Part shown: positions 50,096-59,232 of the stretch, piece after piece
Layout: the number at the start of each line of letters is the position of its first letter
Position numbering within the stretch: the first letter of the stretch is position 1
Assembly: GCF_010548275.1 (NCBI RefSeq)
Contig: NZ_JAAGLT010000015.1
Span: forward strand, 1 to 64,000
Reading direction: 5' to 3'
Length of the DNA: 64,000 bases
Source of the DNA: Streptomyces sp. SID12488
GTDB lineage: Bacteria > Actinomycetota > Actinomycetes > Streptomycetales > Streptomycetaceae
Program-made: the position numbers and the translations under genes
The notes under the pieces: model-generated
Databases searched by the model: none
Told to the model about the DNA's origin: nothing
Seen by the model: the letters and a program-made list of their open reading frames with translations, nothing else

Positions 50096-52006
50096 TCACG
50101 TTCGCTGTCGTAGCTGACTTGCCACACGCCTCACAGCGACGGCGATCGGATGTGTGGGCGAGAGACGGGAACAATCGGCTTCGAGACCGGGGAGCCGCTG
50201 CAGCGCCTCATCATGTTGCCCTGCCTCCACCAGGAGTTGAACCACCGCCTTGCGTCGGTCCAGCACGGTGAGATCCTCCGGCCCCAGCGTGATGGCACTG
50301 TTTCGAACGGCAGCTTCTAGAAGGGCTAGGCCTTCATCCTGAGCTCCTGCTGAAAACGTGCTGGTAGCGATTCCAAATTCCATGCCGAGAACAATACGAT
50401 GATTGTGTCCCAGTGCTTCCGCTGCCCTATTCGCCAATTGTTCGTAGAGGTGGCGGGCCTCAGAGTAGCGGCCGCTGCGCATGGTGAAGAAGGCGACCAT
50501 GCTTTCAGCTATTAGTGTCTCCTCATGGTCAGTACTGAACTCTTGTATAAGAGCTTGCATCCTTTGTTGTGCGACGATTAACCCTTCCTCTGCGGGACGC
50601 ATGGGCTCGCCTGATTCCCACAAGATTGCCTCGGCTTCACCGATACCTGCTTGAGCCGCACGTCGCATCGCCGGGACGGCAAGCATGAATTGCCCCGCTA
50701 TCACCGCATTATAGGCAATCGTGTACGCCTCGTGGATTGGGGCAAGCTCCATGACTGCCACCCAGACTGCTTCAGGTATGGACTCCTGTACGGAAAGGTC
50801 GATCAAGTAGTCGAAAGCCATGTATCCATGTTCGGCGTCGCCGAGCAAGAGGCTGTTCGCGCCCGCAGGGAACGTGGGGGTCAGAGCCCAGTGCAGCGCC
50901 TCCGAGAGCGGTTCGGGACGCAATTCCACTCCACCGCGGCGAGCAAGGTAGCCCTCGTGAAGTTGCTGGAGAATCTCCGCGGGTAAAGGACGGTGGTAGC
51001 CAGTGCGGCGGGCGTCGACAGCCGTTGCAACTAGGGCCGCCCCGCGAGGGTGGTGTCCTGGGATCCAAGCATGCTGCCAGGCTTCGACTAGTTCCGGGCC
51101 GGCCGCCAGCAGTTCGGCTACCCCGAGACGCTCATCACCGGCCAATGCGCGGACCAGTCGGGGATCGGCGACCACCGCTCGGGCCCGCTCGCGCTCGGCA
51201 TGCGTCCAGCGTCTTTCGACGTGGACCACCTGGGCTTGTCGCAGTACGGCCCTACCCTGGCGCCAGACTTCTTGCGCGCTCCCGGAAGTCTCGGTCTCCG
51301 CACGATCCCGGTAGCGGTCGTACTCGTGGCTGCGCATGGTGGCCAGGACCAGCACCTGCCGGTCCAGCAGTAGTAGGCGGTGCAAAGTGGAGGTGGTCAG
51401 CCCTCCCGGCCCCAGGAAACGTTCCAGATCATCCAGCCACACTATGCAGCGGTGGACTGCTCCCCAGTCGCTTAGCAACACTTCCACGGCCTCTCGCATG
51501 GAAGGAGCCGCGAAGTGATAATCAGGGTGCAGGAGTCGCATCGCCTCGAAGGCGGCTCGGGTTTTGCCGGCGGTGGATTCGCCGATCAGTAGGACGAAGC
51601 CGCCGCGTCGTAGGGCGGCGTGCAGGTGTGGCTCGATGTCCCGCGTGACGTACGCCGGGACGCGGTCGATGGTGCCGCCCTGCTCAATAGTCTCGGCTGG
51701 ATGCACTCCCACTGCGATCGGATCGTGCATGTCCCGGACCAGCGGAAATCGGCCTTCCGGCGAGGGAACGTCCAACGCGCGGGACCGATGGTGAGCCGAC
51801 TCGGCCTGCCGCTGCATCTGCGTCTGCACGCCGACGGCAACGGCACTCACCACCGCCGCGACCGCAGCCCCCAGCACCCCCGCCCATGCTTCCGACCCCC
51901 ACAGCGCAGTGAATAGTCCGATCAACGCGCTGACAGTCGCCATGGCCACCAAACGCAGCCACCGGTACGGCCCCCTCGTGGCCCCCACAGTTCCCCCGCC
52001 TTCCAT
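50096..52006 (-). CDS. Membrane-anchored P-loop NTPase with TPR-like C terminus
   Basis: The 636-residue protein has two N-terminal hydrophobic helices (about 15-35 and 42-60), a P-loop GESTAGKTRA near residue 140, and a Walker B-like CIVWLDDLERFLG near 190. Helical repeats at the C terminus look like TPRs (YSEARHLYEQLANRAAEALG, DEGLALLEAAVRNSA). This is the plan of STAND-type signalling or conflict NTPases. No effector domain is recognised. The gene is closely framed by a perfect 24-bp inverted repeat. ATG 52006 has a poor ribosome site. Confidence 0.7.
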   Translation of the reverse strand: MEGGGTVGATRGPYRWLRLVAMATVSALIGLFTALWGSEAWAGVLGAAVAAVVSAVAVGVQTQMQRQAESAHHRSRALDVPSPEGRFPLVRDMHDPIAVGVHPAETIEQGGTIDRVPAYVTRDIEPHLHAALRRGGFVLLIGESTAGKTRAAFEAMRLLHPDYHFAAPSMREAVEVLLSDWGAVHRCIVWLDDLERFLGPGGLTTSTLHRLLLLDRQVLVLATMRSHEYDRYRDRAETETSGSAQEVWRQGRAVLRQAQVVHVERRWTHAERERARAVVADPRLVRALAGDERLGVAELLAAGPELVEAWQHAWIPGHHPRGAALVATAVDARRTGYHRPLPAEILQQLHEGYLARRGGVELRPEPLSEALHWALTPTFPAGANSLLLGDAEHGYMAFDYLIDLSVQESIPEAVWVAVMELAPIHEAYTIAYNAVIAGQFMLAVPAMRRAAQAGIGEAEAILWESGEPMRPAEEGLIVAQQRMQALIQEFSTDHEETLIAESMVAFFTMRSGRYSEARHLYEQLANRAAEALGHNHRIVLGMEFGIATSTFSAGAQDEGLALLEAAVRNSAITLGPEDLTVLDRRKAVVQLLVEAGQHDEALQRLPGLEADCSRLSPTHPIAVAVRRVASQLRQRT

Positions 52007-52057
52007 GGAAGAGACGCTTTCGAAGCCTTCCCCCAGAACGTCTCACCAAATCCGTAG

Positions 52058-52081
52058 CCTTTACTGACTTCGGCGTATTAG
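52058..52081. repeat. 24-bp inverted repeat, right copy
   Basis: Exact reverse complement of 50057-50080, located 52 bases upstream of the NTPase start codon. No target duplication is visible outside the pair. Confidence 0.95.
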
Positions 52082-52300
52082 GGTCCGTCCGGTCTGTTGA
52101 GAGCGAGGCCGGTTCCGGTGATCGGGTGGGCGGGCAGTCAAGCGGGGACTCGTCGTGAAGGAGGGCGAGCGCGACGGCTGGCTGCTTCTGCACTGTGAGA
52201 GGGCGGAATGAGAGTGCATAGGAGTTTTGTCGTCACCTGAACGTGTGGCGGTGCAGCATCCTGGCCGGTCGGGGGCCATGGGCATGTTGGGCTGGTCGCC

Positions 52301-53131
52301 GTGAGTGAGCGCAAGCCCTACAAGACCGACGTGAGCGACGAGCAGTGGGCGCTGGTCGAGCCGGTGATCGCCGCGTGGAAGGCCGCGCATCCCTCGGTCA
52401 GCGGCCATCAGGGCCGGTACGCGATGCGGGAGATCGTCAACGCACTGCTCTACCAGGGCCGGACCGGCTGCCAGTGGGAGCTGCTCCCGCACGACTTTCC
52501 GCCGCCCGGCGCGGTGAAGTACTACTTCTACACCTGGCGTGACGACGGCATCGATCAGACCATTCACGACCTGCTGCGCTGGCAGGTGCGGGAAATGGCG
52601 CGCCGGAAGGCGGACCCGAGCCTGGTGGTGCTCGATACCCAGAGCGTGCACGCGGCGGCCGGAGTGCCCGCCGGGTCGACGGGGCGTGATGCGGCAAAAA
52701 AAGTACCGGGCCGCAAGCGCGGCCTGGCCGTTGACGTTCTGGGGTTGGTGATCGCGGTGGTCGTTGTGGCCGCGTCGGCGCACGAGAACGCCGTCGGGAT
52801 CGCGCTGCTGGACAAGGTCGCCGCCGACACCGACGCCGTGGAGAAATCCCTGGTCGACCAGGGTTTCAAGAACGCCGTCGTCGCGCACGGGGAGAAGGTG
52901 GGCATCGAGGTGGAGGTCGTGGAGCGTAATCCCGCGCAGACCGGGTTCGTTCCCCAGGCCAAGCGGTGGGTGGTGGAGCGCGCGTATGGGATCTTGATGC
53001 TGCACCGCAGGCTGGTGCGCGACTACGAGCATCTGCCCCGCAGTTCGGAGTCGCGGGTGTACTGGGCGATGACCGCAGTGATACTGCGCCGGCTGACCGG
53101 GGCGACCGTGCCGGCCTGGCGCACCGCATGA
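52301..53131 (+). mobile_element. IS5-type transposase, apparently intact
   Basis: The 276-residue DDE transposase begins MSERKPYKTDVSDEQWALVE and has GRTGCQWELLPHDFPP, the first catalytic Asp in VVLDTQSVH and the final Glu region in WVVERAYGILMLHRRL. No frameshift is seen; a run of seven A at about 52,696 is a possible slippage site. A degraded relative lies at 54,613-55,000. The element ends are not certain; the left end is within 52,082-52,300. It cuts the remnant that follows. Confidence 0.85.
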
Positions 53132-53132
53132 C

Positions 53133-53471
53133 CGGCGGGAACAGATCACGCAGCTGACCACACAGCTCGACGAACTCGGCCGGGCCGCCGAGGAAGTCCG
53201 GATCACCCGCAAGACACTGCTGGGGCTGCCCGACCCGCAACCGCCCGCGCCGCCGGCACCGAAGCTACCGGATCATCCGGCCTACCAGCAGATCATGGCG
53301 GTGTTCACCGCGGCCGACCATCCGCTGCGGGCCCGGCAGGTGTGCGAGGCGATGGACCTGACGGTCGCACCCAACAACATCAACAACGTCCGCCTGAAGC
53401 TCAAACGGCTGGCCGACCGCGGAATCCTGACCGAGACCGAGCAGGGCTTGTTCACCCAGCCCCGGCCGTAG
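53133..53471 (+). pseudogene. 5'-truncated gene with winged-helix-like C terminus
   Basis: An open frame without its own start follows the transposase directly. It encodes EQITQLTTQLDELGRAAEEV, then KLPDHPAYQQIMAVFTAADH and ARQVCEAMDLTVAPNNINNV, ending in a winged-helix-like segment. Proteins with this pattern are widespread in Streptomyces next to transposase genes. The 5' end appears to have been removed by the IS5 insertion. Confidence 0.6.
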
Positions 53472-53633
53472 CCGACCGACGCCGCCGCGACCTTCCCGCT
53501 CGCCCCACACGAAACCAAGAATCGGGCATCAGGTCTGATACCACCCCCTGAGGACCGGCGCGATCTGGAATGTGCACATCGCTTTATTGCGTGAGCCGCA
53601 ATTGCAACTTCCAGCCCCCGTTTCCTCCTGGAA

Positions 53634-54386
53634 CTAGCCGCCAGTATCCGCTCCGCATGTGGGCGCTTTGGTCACCACGGGTTCGGCCCGGGCCTGCCCG
53701 TAAGACCGTGTTAGATCCCGACCCCAAACCCCAGGCTGGAGACGTGCCCCTTCATCAAAGCCCAGCCGACTCAGCTGTACGCCATTACGCCTCCACGGCA
53801 CACCCTCGCGATCCACGAAATGTAGGTTCATCACGAAAGCCGATATTTTAGGGTTAGGCTTCTCCCACTCCCCTTTCTTCGTCTCCTGGTACCTCAACGT
53901 GCCCAGCTCGAAGGTCACTTCCGAGCAAGGCGCCATATCTCCCTGCCATAGTGAGGAATTCACCTCTCTATGGGCGGTGGATTGGGGCATGGGGATCATC
54001 AGGATCAGGGACAGGTTTACACTGGTCACAGGGTCCGGCGATCTGTTCATCAGGCGCAGGATCGCCGCACCATTCGGAGCTTTGCTACTCCAGAAGGCGA
54101 CGCGTGTGGCCTGGTCACGAGACTTCAACTCGGCATCTTCCCGCGACTGATCAAGCTGATCCCGCGAAACCATGGCTCCGTAGTAGGTTGCGACAGCCGT
54201 GAACAGCAGGCTTCCAATGCCCGCGCCGACCCCAACGACAGCGCCCCACCTGGTCCAGTCGATATGGGGCCTCCAAGTCCGTTGCGGAGGTTCACCGACA
54301 TCCCGCACCCGCGCTCTCACTCGGTCTGGCCCAGGCCTCCTTCGCGCTGTGCGCAGTCGCGCCCTTCGTTCCACCACGTCCCCCAT
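53634..54386 (-). CDS. Hypothetical membrane-anchored protein, 250 aa
   Basis: Not recognised. An Arg-rich N terminus precedes one transmembrane helix (WGAVVGVGAGIGSLLFTAVA, about residues 47-66), a charged helix, and a beta-rich domain (ILRLMNRSPDPVTSVNLSLI and following). ATG 54386 follows GAGGGAGG; a start at 54,422 is possible. It is isolated between transposase remnants. The layout is like the protein at 40,778-41,329. Confidence 0.55.
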   Translation of the reverse strand: MGDVVERRARLRTARRRPGPDRVRARVRDVGEPPQRTWRPHIDWTRWGAVVGVGAGIGSLLFTAVATYYGAMVSRDQLDQSREDAELKSRDQATRVAFWSSKAPNGAAILRLMNRSPDPVTSVNLSLILMIPMPQSTAHREVNSSLWQGDMAPCSEVTFELGTLRYQETKKGEWEKPNPKISAFVMNLHFVDREGVPWRRNGVQLSRLGFDEGARLQPGVWGRDLTRSYGQARAEPVVTKAPTCGADTGG

Positions 54387-54483
54387 TCCCTCCCTCAGCG
54401 GTGTTTTGCCGAGGGACACCAAAACGCGCGGTCACGCCCCCTGGAGTGGCGTATTGATGGCCACTCGGTGATCCAGTTTCAGG

Positions 54484-55000
54484 CTATGCGGTGAGTTCTG
54501 TGGGGATGGCGGGATCGTCGGATTCTGACTCGATCGGGTGGAGTCGGGCCTTGGCCAGCAGTTCGCGGCCCATGTAGCAGCGGGCTTCGGTCCATTCGTT
54601 GTTCTGCTCGGCCGGGCCCCGTCGTGCGGGCAGGGACGCTGGCCCCCACGTGAACACTCTGCGTGTCGAGCACCACGAAGCTCTGGTCGATTATTCGGCG
54701 CTTCTTCTCCCGCACCTGCCAGCGCAGCAGGGAATGGATGGCCTGCTCGGTGCCGTCGTCGCGCCACTTCGCGAAGTAGTAGTACACGGCGCCGCGGGTG
54801 ACAGGTCGTGCGGCAGGAAGTCCCACCGACAACCGGTCTGGGACTGGTTACAAGATCGCGTTCACGATCTTCAGCATCGTGTACGGGCCCTCATGGCCGC
54901 CGGCCGAGCGGTGCCCGGCCTTCCACCCGGCGATCACGGGCTCGATCAGAGCCCACCGCTCATCGGATAAGTCGCCCTTCTGAGGCTTGCGCTCACTCAC
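54484..55000 (-). pseudogene. Remnants of IS256- and IS5-type transposases, fused
   Basis: On the minus strand, 55,000 to about 54,840 encodes VSERKPQKGDLSDERWALIE and on, the start of an IS5-type transposase like that at 52,301. A frameshift follows and the middle part (YYYFAKWRDDGTEQAIHSLL, VVLDTQSVHVGASVPA) continues to about 54,613. From there to 54,484 a different frame gives NEWTEARCYMGRELLAKARL ending PTELTA, the C terminus of IS256-family (mutator) transposases. Two dead elements have been joined. Confidence 0.7.
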
Positions 55001-55289
55001 CCCGACACCCCGGCACGGCCAAGCCCACCGACCGGACCGAATGCCGCAGACCCATACGATCAGGCGACCCCTAACCGGAAGTTAACTCACGTATCACCCT
55101 CTGAGTGCTTTCTGTGGGCCCAGCGCGACCGGATACTACGCTCGCAGCCGCAGAGAGGCACCCTCACTGCCACCATCCGCAGGAAAAGGGCGATCCGGGT
55201 TGGTGGGGCCGACCGGACAGAGAGACGCTTTCCTCAGGGCGTTGCCCTGACAGGCGATTCCCTCTGACCGCCGCAAGGGAGTGCACACC
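55001..55289. other. Upstream region of the AbfB-domain gene
   Basis: About 290 bases between transposase debris and the AbfB gene. It ends in AAGGGAGTG, the ribosome site for ATG 55290. No promoter stands out. Confidence 0.35.
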
Positions 55290-55781
55290 ATGGGTTCCTC
55301 TCTCAAGTCCTTCAACATCGACAATCACTTCGTCCGGCACGCGAACTTCCTGGGCGAGCTGTCGGCCGTCGCGAGCGATCTGGACCGCGCCGACGCCACC
55401 TTCGACATGGTGAACGGCCTGGCGGACCACAACCTCGTGTCCTTCCGGTCCGTCAACTTCCCCCTCCACTTCCTGCGGCACCAGGACTTCCGCGTCAAAC
55501 TCCACGAAGGCCCGAACCCCCCGCTCGTTCCCCCGGGGTCGGTACCCCCGCCCGAGTCCCCGGACATGCAGCTGATGCGGAAAGACGCCACGTTCGCCAT
55601 GGTTCCCGGACTCGCGAACCCGAACGCGGTGTCGTTCCGGTCTTTCAACTTCCCCAACCGGTTCCTGCGGCACAGGGATTTCCACCTCTTCGTCGAAGAG
55701 GTGGACAGTGACCTAGCTCGGAAGGACGCGACGTTCACGGTGGTCCCCGGCCTGTCCCCGGAGCCGCCGGGACCGCACTAG
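55290..55781 (+). CDS. AbfB (CBM42-like) domain protein, 163 aa
   Basis: The product is built from repeats typical of the arabinofuranosidase B carbohydrate-binding domain: SFNIDNHFVRHANF, RADATFDMVNGLAD, SFRSVNFPLHFLRHQDF, and again KDATFAMVPGLANPN and FNFPNRFLRHRDF. It has no catalytic domain and, unusually, no signal peptide. It would bind arabinose-containing glycans if exported. It lies between IS remnants, so it may be a fragment of a larger secreted enzyme or an imported gene. ATG 55290 has a fair ribosome site. Confidence 0.75.
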   Translation: MGSSLKSFNIDNHFVRHANFLGELSAVASDLDRADATFDMVNGLADHNLVSFRSVNFPLHFLRHQDFRVKLHEGPNPPLVPPGSVPPPESPDMQLMRKDATFAMVPGLANPNAVSFRSFNFPNRFLRHRDFHLFVEEVDSDLARKDATFTVVPGLSPEPPGPH

Positions 55782-55800
55782 GAGCTGTTCGGGGTTCGGA

Positions 55801-56418
55801 TCATGTGGTCGACGTGAGGTGCTTCAGCCACATGATCGAGCCTCGGAGGTGGAGTCCGGCCTCGAAGCTCTCCGGGCTCTTGTCGTAGCGGGTGGCCACC
55901 CCGCGCCAGGTTTTGGCCTTCTGAAAGCAGCGTTCAACGGTGTTTCTCTCTTTGTAGAGGTCGGTGTCGTGGCTGACGGGCCGGCCGCCCTTGCTGCCTC
56001 TCCTCTTGCGGTTGGTGGCCTGGTCCCTCTTCTCCGGGATGACGGCCTTGATGCCACGCTTGCGCAGGTACGCCCGGTTGTCCTTGGCCGAGTAGGCCTT
56101 GTCGGCGGCGACCGCGTCCGGGCGGGTGCGTGGGCGGCCGACCGGCCCCGGGACCCTGATCTTCTCCAGCACGGCCTTGAACTGCGGGCAGTCAGCTGCC
56201 TGACCGGGTGTCAGGACGAACGCCAGCGGCAGCCCGGCCGGGTCGACCGCGGCATGGACCTTGCTGCTCAGACCGCCCCGGGACCTACCGAGTCCGGCAG
56301 CCTTCGCACGGACCTTGCGACGCCGCCGCTTCGCGGCACGATCCGCACCCGCCCGGTGTGCACCGGCCGCGTCCGCCCCGGCTTGCGTTGCACCACCCGC
56401 CACACCGGCGGCTGGCAC
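55801..56418 (-). pseudogene. IS5-type transposase remnant (C-terminal part)
   Basis: Residues from about LGRSRGGLSSKVHAAVD through RPDAVAADKAYSAKDNRAYL and the catalytic Glu region YKERNTVERCFQKAKTWRG match the C-terminal half of a second IS5 subgroup. The expected first open frame is not present upstream; sequence before about 56,300 is unrelated and low-complexity basic. Truncated and probably inactive. Confidence 0.75.
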
Positions 56419-56736
56419 GCCAGCGCAACCCCCTTTTCCTCGGTCAGCGCCTGCTCCAGGGCGTCCAGGGTCTCCCCGGCGACGGCCAAGAGGTCCTTCA
56501 CGCGCTCACCCGCGACGGTAGGGACGCGTTACGTCAGCGTGTCCTGGCGGACAGCTGGCGTCGGCCAGTTGGACTTCGTGGTCGGCGATGCGCTTGTCGG
56601 CGAAGCGGACGCTGTCGCGGGCGGGCCGCAGCTCGGTGACGGAGACGAGCTGCGTGCCGAGGGTGATGGCAGCTGTACGGAGAGTTGACTTGAACCTCTA
56701 CAAGCCCCCATCCTGATAATGCCCTGAGGGGGGATT
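56419..56736 (-). other. Gene debris upstream of the IS5 remnant
   Basis: On the minus strand this stretch contains short frames (VKDLLAVAGETLDALEQALT near 56,500 and ITLGTQLVSVTELRPARDSV near 56,650) that look like pieces of real genes but cannot be assigned. No complete gene is supported. Confidence 0.3.
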
Positions 56737-57076
56737 ATGGTAGAGCGTCCTCAAGCAAACGATCCCGTACAATGCGTCTATTGTTCGACTGTTGGAGTGT
56801 ATGGCAGTGACGGCAATTTCGGGATCAAGGATAACGCTGTCGGAATAGCTGCCATTTTCTATAACTCTGTGAAGCCGTGGAATCTGTTTCAAAGTCCTCA
56901 CTGACAACACTAAGCTCACCGAGTCTCATGGGCTCTACGTCTGCCTGAGCTGCGGACACAAGCAAGCTCGCTGCCCTCGGGACGCTTGCCACCAGTGGAA
57001 CTCGGTTCGACTAGCTGACGTAGGAACTCACGTTACGTGCCGCAGCTGCCAAATTGACTTCTTGCTGTGGTCCTGA
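56737..57076 (+). pseudogene. Possible zinc-ribbon gene broken by a frameshift
   Basis: ATG 56737 with ribosome site GAGGGGGG opens a 55-codon frame containing VQCVYCSTVG, which stops at 56,904. A second frame from 56,873 to 57,076 encodes GLYVCLSCGHKQARCPRDAC and VTCRSCQIDF, a zinc-ribbon-like Cys pattern. The frames overlap, so one base change would join them into a protein of about 105 residues. They could also be two small genes. Low GC. Confidence 0.4.
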
Positions 57077-57398
57077 ATCGGGTCAGTTGCGATTCGCTCC
57101 CGTATAGCTCATCGAGCGTCTACGCCTGCCCCTGGGATCTAACACGGCAGCTGTAGTTCGTGAGGGAGGGGCCTGGGAGTGGGGCCGCACTGCGGTCGGG
57201 AGTAGCAAGGTACACGCAGCGCCTTGGATCTTGGGGAGGTCTGACGAAGGTACACGACCGCTGGGGTATGACGAGAGTGGTACGGAAGTTGCACAAGGAC
57301 GGACCTGCAACGGTGCTGGTTCTGCCCGCCCCGCTCAATAGTGGCTGATTGACGGACAGGGCGCGTCCCGCCAAACGGCGGTCCGTCATCCTTCATAC
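57077..57398. other. Upstream region of the membrane/solute-binding pair
   Basis: About 320 bases with no supported gene. An inverted repeat GACGGAC (57,354-57,360) and GTCCGTC (57,382-57,388) lies just before the next gene and could be a control site. Confidence 0.35.
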
Positions 57399-58157
57399 GT
57401 GACTGACACCGAGCCCAGCGGCGGCCCAATTCCGGGAAGCGGTCCGCCGACTCTTCCCGCTGGAGCCGAGGGCTGGAAGTCCCGCCTCATGCGAGGGTTT
57501 TCAAGGCTGAGGGTCCTCTTCCGGGAGGAGAGCCGGTTCCTCTTCTGGGCCGTCTTCTGGAATCTCGTTACCAGCCTTGGCTCGGCCGTCGTGCTGGCGG
57601 TCTGGTTTCACTCCGGCGTCATCGAGGCGGCGGGGGGTGGAGGCGTATCTCTGGCGCTCTTCATCACGGCGCTGCTGGGCATCGCGGTACGCGGTTCGAG
57701 CGATGACGTACCCCGCCTGTGGGCGCGAAACATCCTCTTCGCCCCGCCTGCGGCGGTCGCCGTCATTTGGGCAGTAGGGCTGCTCGTCTGGCTCTACGTC
57801 ATCAACATGCCGCTCGATGTGACCAATCAGGTGAGCATCGAGGGCGAACAGCCAGTTCGGCCGGGCAATTCGATTACGGTCAAGCTCCACGCTGGCCAGC
57901 CACGCCAGCATCTGGAGATCACTCTCAGGGCTGTCGACAGCGCCCCTGAGCAGCCCATCTGCCTGCCGACCAGCCGGTTTACGGCGACCCTGACGGTAGG
58001 CGGCAGCCGGCGCGACTCGCTGGAGCAGCCCCCCGGTACGCCTATAAAGATCGAACTCGGATCCGGGCTTCGTGACATCACGCTGGCTGTGCGACTCGAC
58101 GCCGAGGAGGGCTGCGCGCTGAACGTTTCGGTCTCCAAGGCGATCCTCAATAACTGA
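57399..58157 (+). CDS. Membrane protein with C-terminal extracytoplasmic domain, 252 aa
   Basis: Not recognised. A Pro and Gly-rich N terminus is followed by three hydrophobic helices (about 48-70, 77-95 and 111-133) and then about 115 residues of beta-rich sequence (SIEGEQPVRPGNSITVKLHA and on). The GTG start has only a weak ribosome site. It lies 19 bases upstream of a solute-binding lipoprotein gene, so the two probably form one unit that works at the membrane. No transporter permease or ATPase accompanies them. Confidence 0.6.
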   Translation: MTDTEPSGGPIPGSGPPTLPAGAEGWKSRLMRGFSRLRVLFREESRFLFWAVFWNLVTSLGSAVVLAVWFHSGVIEAAGGGGVSLALFITALLGIAVRGSSDDVPRLWARNILFAPPAAVAVIWAVGLLVWLYVINMPLDVTNQVSIEGEQPVRPGNSITVKLHAGQPRQHLEITLRAVDSAPEQPICLPTSRFTATLTVGGSRRDSLEQPPGTPIKIELGSGLRDITLAVRLDAEEGCALNVSVSKAILNN

Positions 58158-58176
58158 CATATCATCAGGAGATGAA

Positions 58177-59028
58177 GTGACCCTTAAATCGAGGCGCAGT
58201 GCCAGCGTACTGGCTGCCCTGGTCCTACTGCTCATCACCGTGGCATGCGGCGATAACGGACCGTATTTGACCGGCGTGGTTCACATTGGGGCGAAGTACG
58301 AGCAGCCTGGCTTCGGGATGCATGACGGCGAATCGCACACCGACGCGGGGTTCGATACCGATCTCGCCAACTATCTCGGGGCAAAGATCGGTTTCACGCC
58401 CAAGTTTGAAGACGTCCCCTCTGGTAAACGTGTGTCTGCGCTCACCGATAAAACCCACTGGGACGTCAAGCTTGACATCGAGACGTTTTCGATCACTGAG
58501 GACCACAAGAAACACATCGACTTCGTCGGCCCGTATCTGCTGACCTATCAAGGGTTCCTGGTGCTCAAGGAGGATCAGTCGATCAAGACGAAGGCCGATT
58601 TTAGCTCGGACATGACCATCTGTACGGTTGAGGGGTCGACGTCCGACATGCCCCTACCAGGCGGTGCTCACTTGGACACCAGGTCCGACTACAAGGCATG
58701 TATCGAGGAACTCAAGGATGGTAATGCGGCCGCAGTCTTCACGGATCTCTCCATTCTCTACGGGTACGCCCAGGTGGACAAGCAACTGAAGGTGGTACCG
58801 AACCTCACCTACGGTCGCCGTCAGCGATACGGTATCGGTCTGGCCAAGGGGCACATAGAAGACTGCAAGAAGCTTCTGCGCGCGCTGCGCGACTACATGA
58901 AGGAAGACTGGGCCAAGGACTTCAAGACGGAACTCCCTGCGATCGTGGAGGCATATCCTGATGATTGGGAGACGCAGTTCAGGCCAGACCCGTCAGATCT
59001 AAACCAGTGGTCTTCGTGTCAGGCCTGA
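58177..59028 (+). CDS. Solute-binding lipoprotein (family 3, amino-acid type)
   Basis: The 283-residue protein has a signal peptide ending in a lipobox (LLLITVACGD, Cys about residue 25). A periplasmic-binding fold of ABC-transporter family 3 type follows: GFDTDLANYLGAKIGF, WDVKLDIETFSITEDHKKHI (FSITxxR-like motif), DFVGPYLLTYQGFLV and YGIGLAKG. Family members bind amino acids. GTG 58177 follows AGGAG. No ABC permease or ATPase is adjacent, so it may be an orphan sensor paired with the preceding membrane protein. Confidence 0.8.
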   Translation: MTLKSRRSASVLAALVLLLITVACGDNGPYLTGVVHIGAKYEQPGFGMHDGESHTDAGFDTDLANYLGAKIGFTPKFEDVPSGKRVSALTDKTHWDVKLDIETFSITEDHKKHIDFVGPYLLTYQGFLVLKEDQSIKTKADFSSDMTICTVEGSTSDMPLPGGAHLDTRSDYKACIEELKDGNAAAVFTDLSILYGYAQVDKQLKVVPNLTYGRRQRYGIGLAKGHIEDCKKLLRALRDYMKEDWAKDFKTELPAIVEAYPDDWETQFRPDPSDLNQWSSCQA

Positions 59029-59058
59029 TCGTGAGTCATGCGATTTGATTCAGGTTAT

Positions 59059-59232
59059 CTATGCAGTAGGGGGTTGAGACTCCCACTGGAGGCGGGCATT
59101 TCGCCGAGATTTGGCATTTTTTAAGAGTGCGGGCTCAGCGATGAGTGCTCCTGCGGTCCCGAGAAGGACACCGATCAAGGTGAGGACTGTGCCTCCAGCA
59201 ATGGTCAACGTGACGTCAGAAGCAGGATGCAC
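59059..59232 (-). CDS. Possible small membrane protein, 57 aa
   Basis: A GTG-started frame with one transmembrane helix (TLTIAGGTVLTLIGVLLGTA) and a basic C-terminal part (KNAKSRRNARLQW). It overlaps the end of the HNH-like gene by 17 bases. The start is uncertain; it may instead be a shadow of that gene's end. Confidence 0.35.
   Translation of the reverse strand: MHPASDVTLTIAGGTVLTLIGVLLGTAGALIAEPALLKNAKSRRNARLQWESQPPTA

Noticed and set aside
52061..53212. 383-codon minus-strand open frame opposite the IS5 transposase
   Set aside because: It is antisense to an intact transposase and lacks any motif; it also runs through the IS end region.
53342..53551. 69-codon plus-strand frame
   Set aside because: It overlaps the better supported truncated winged-helix frame (53,133-53,471), which has protein-like composition.
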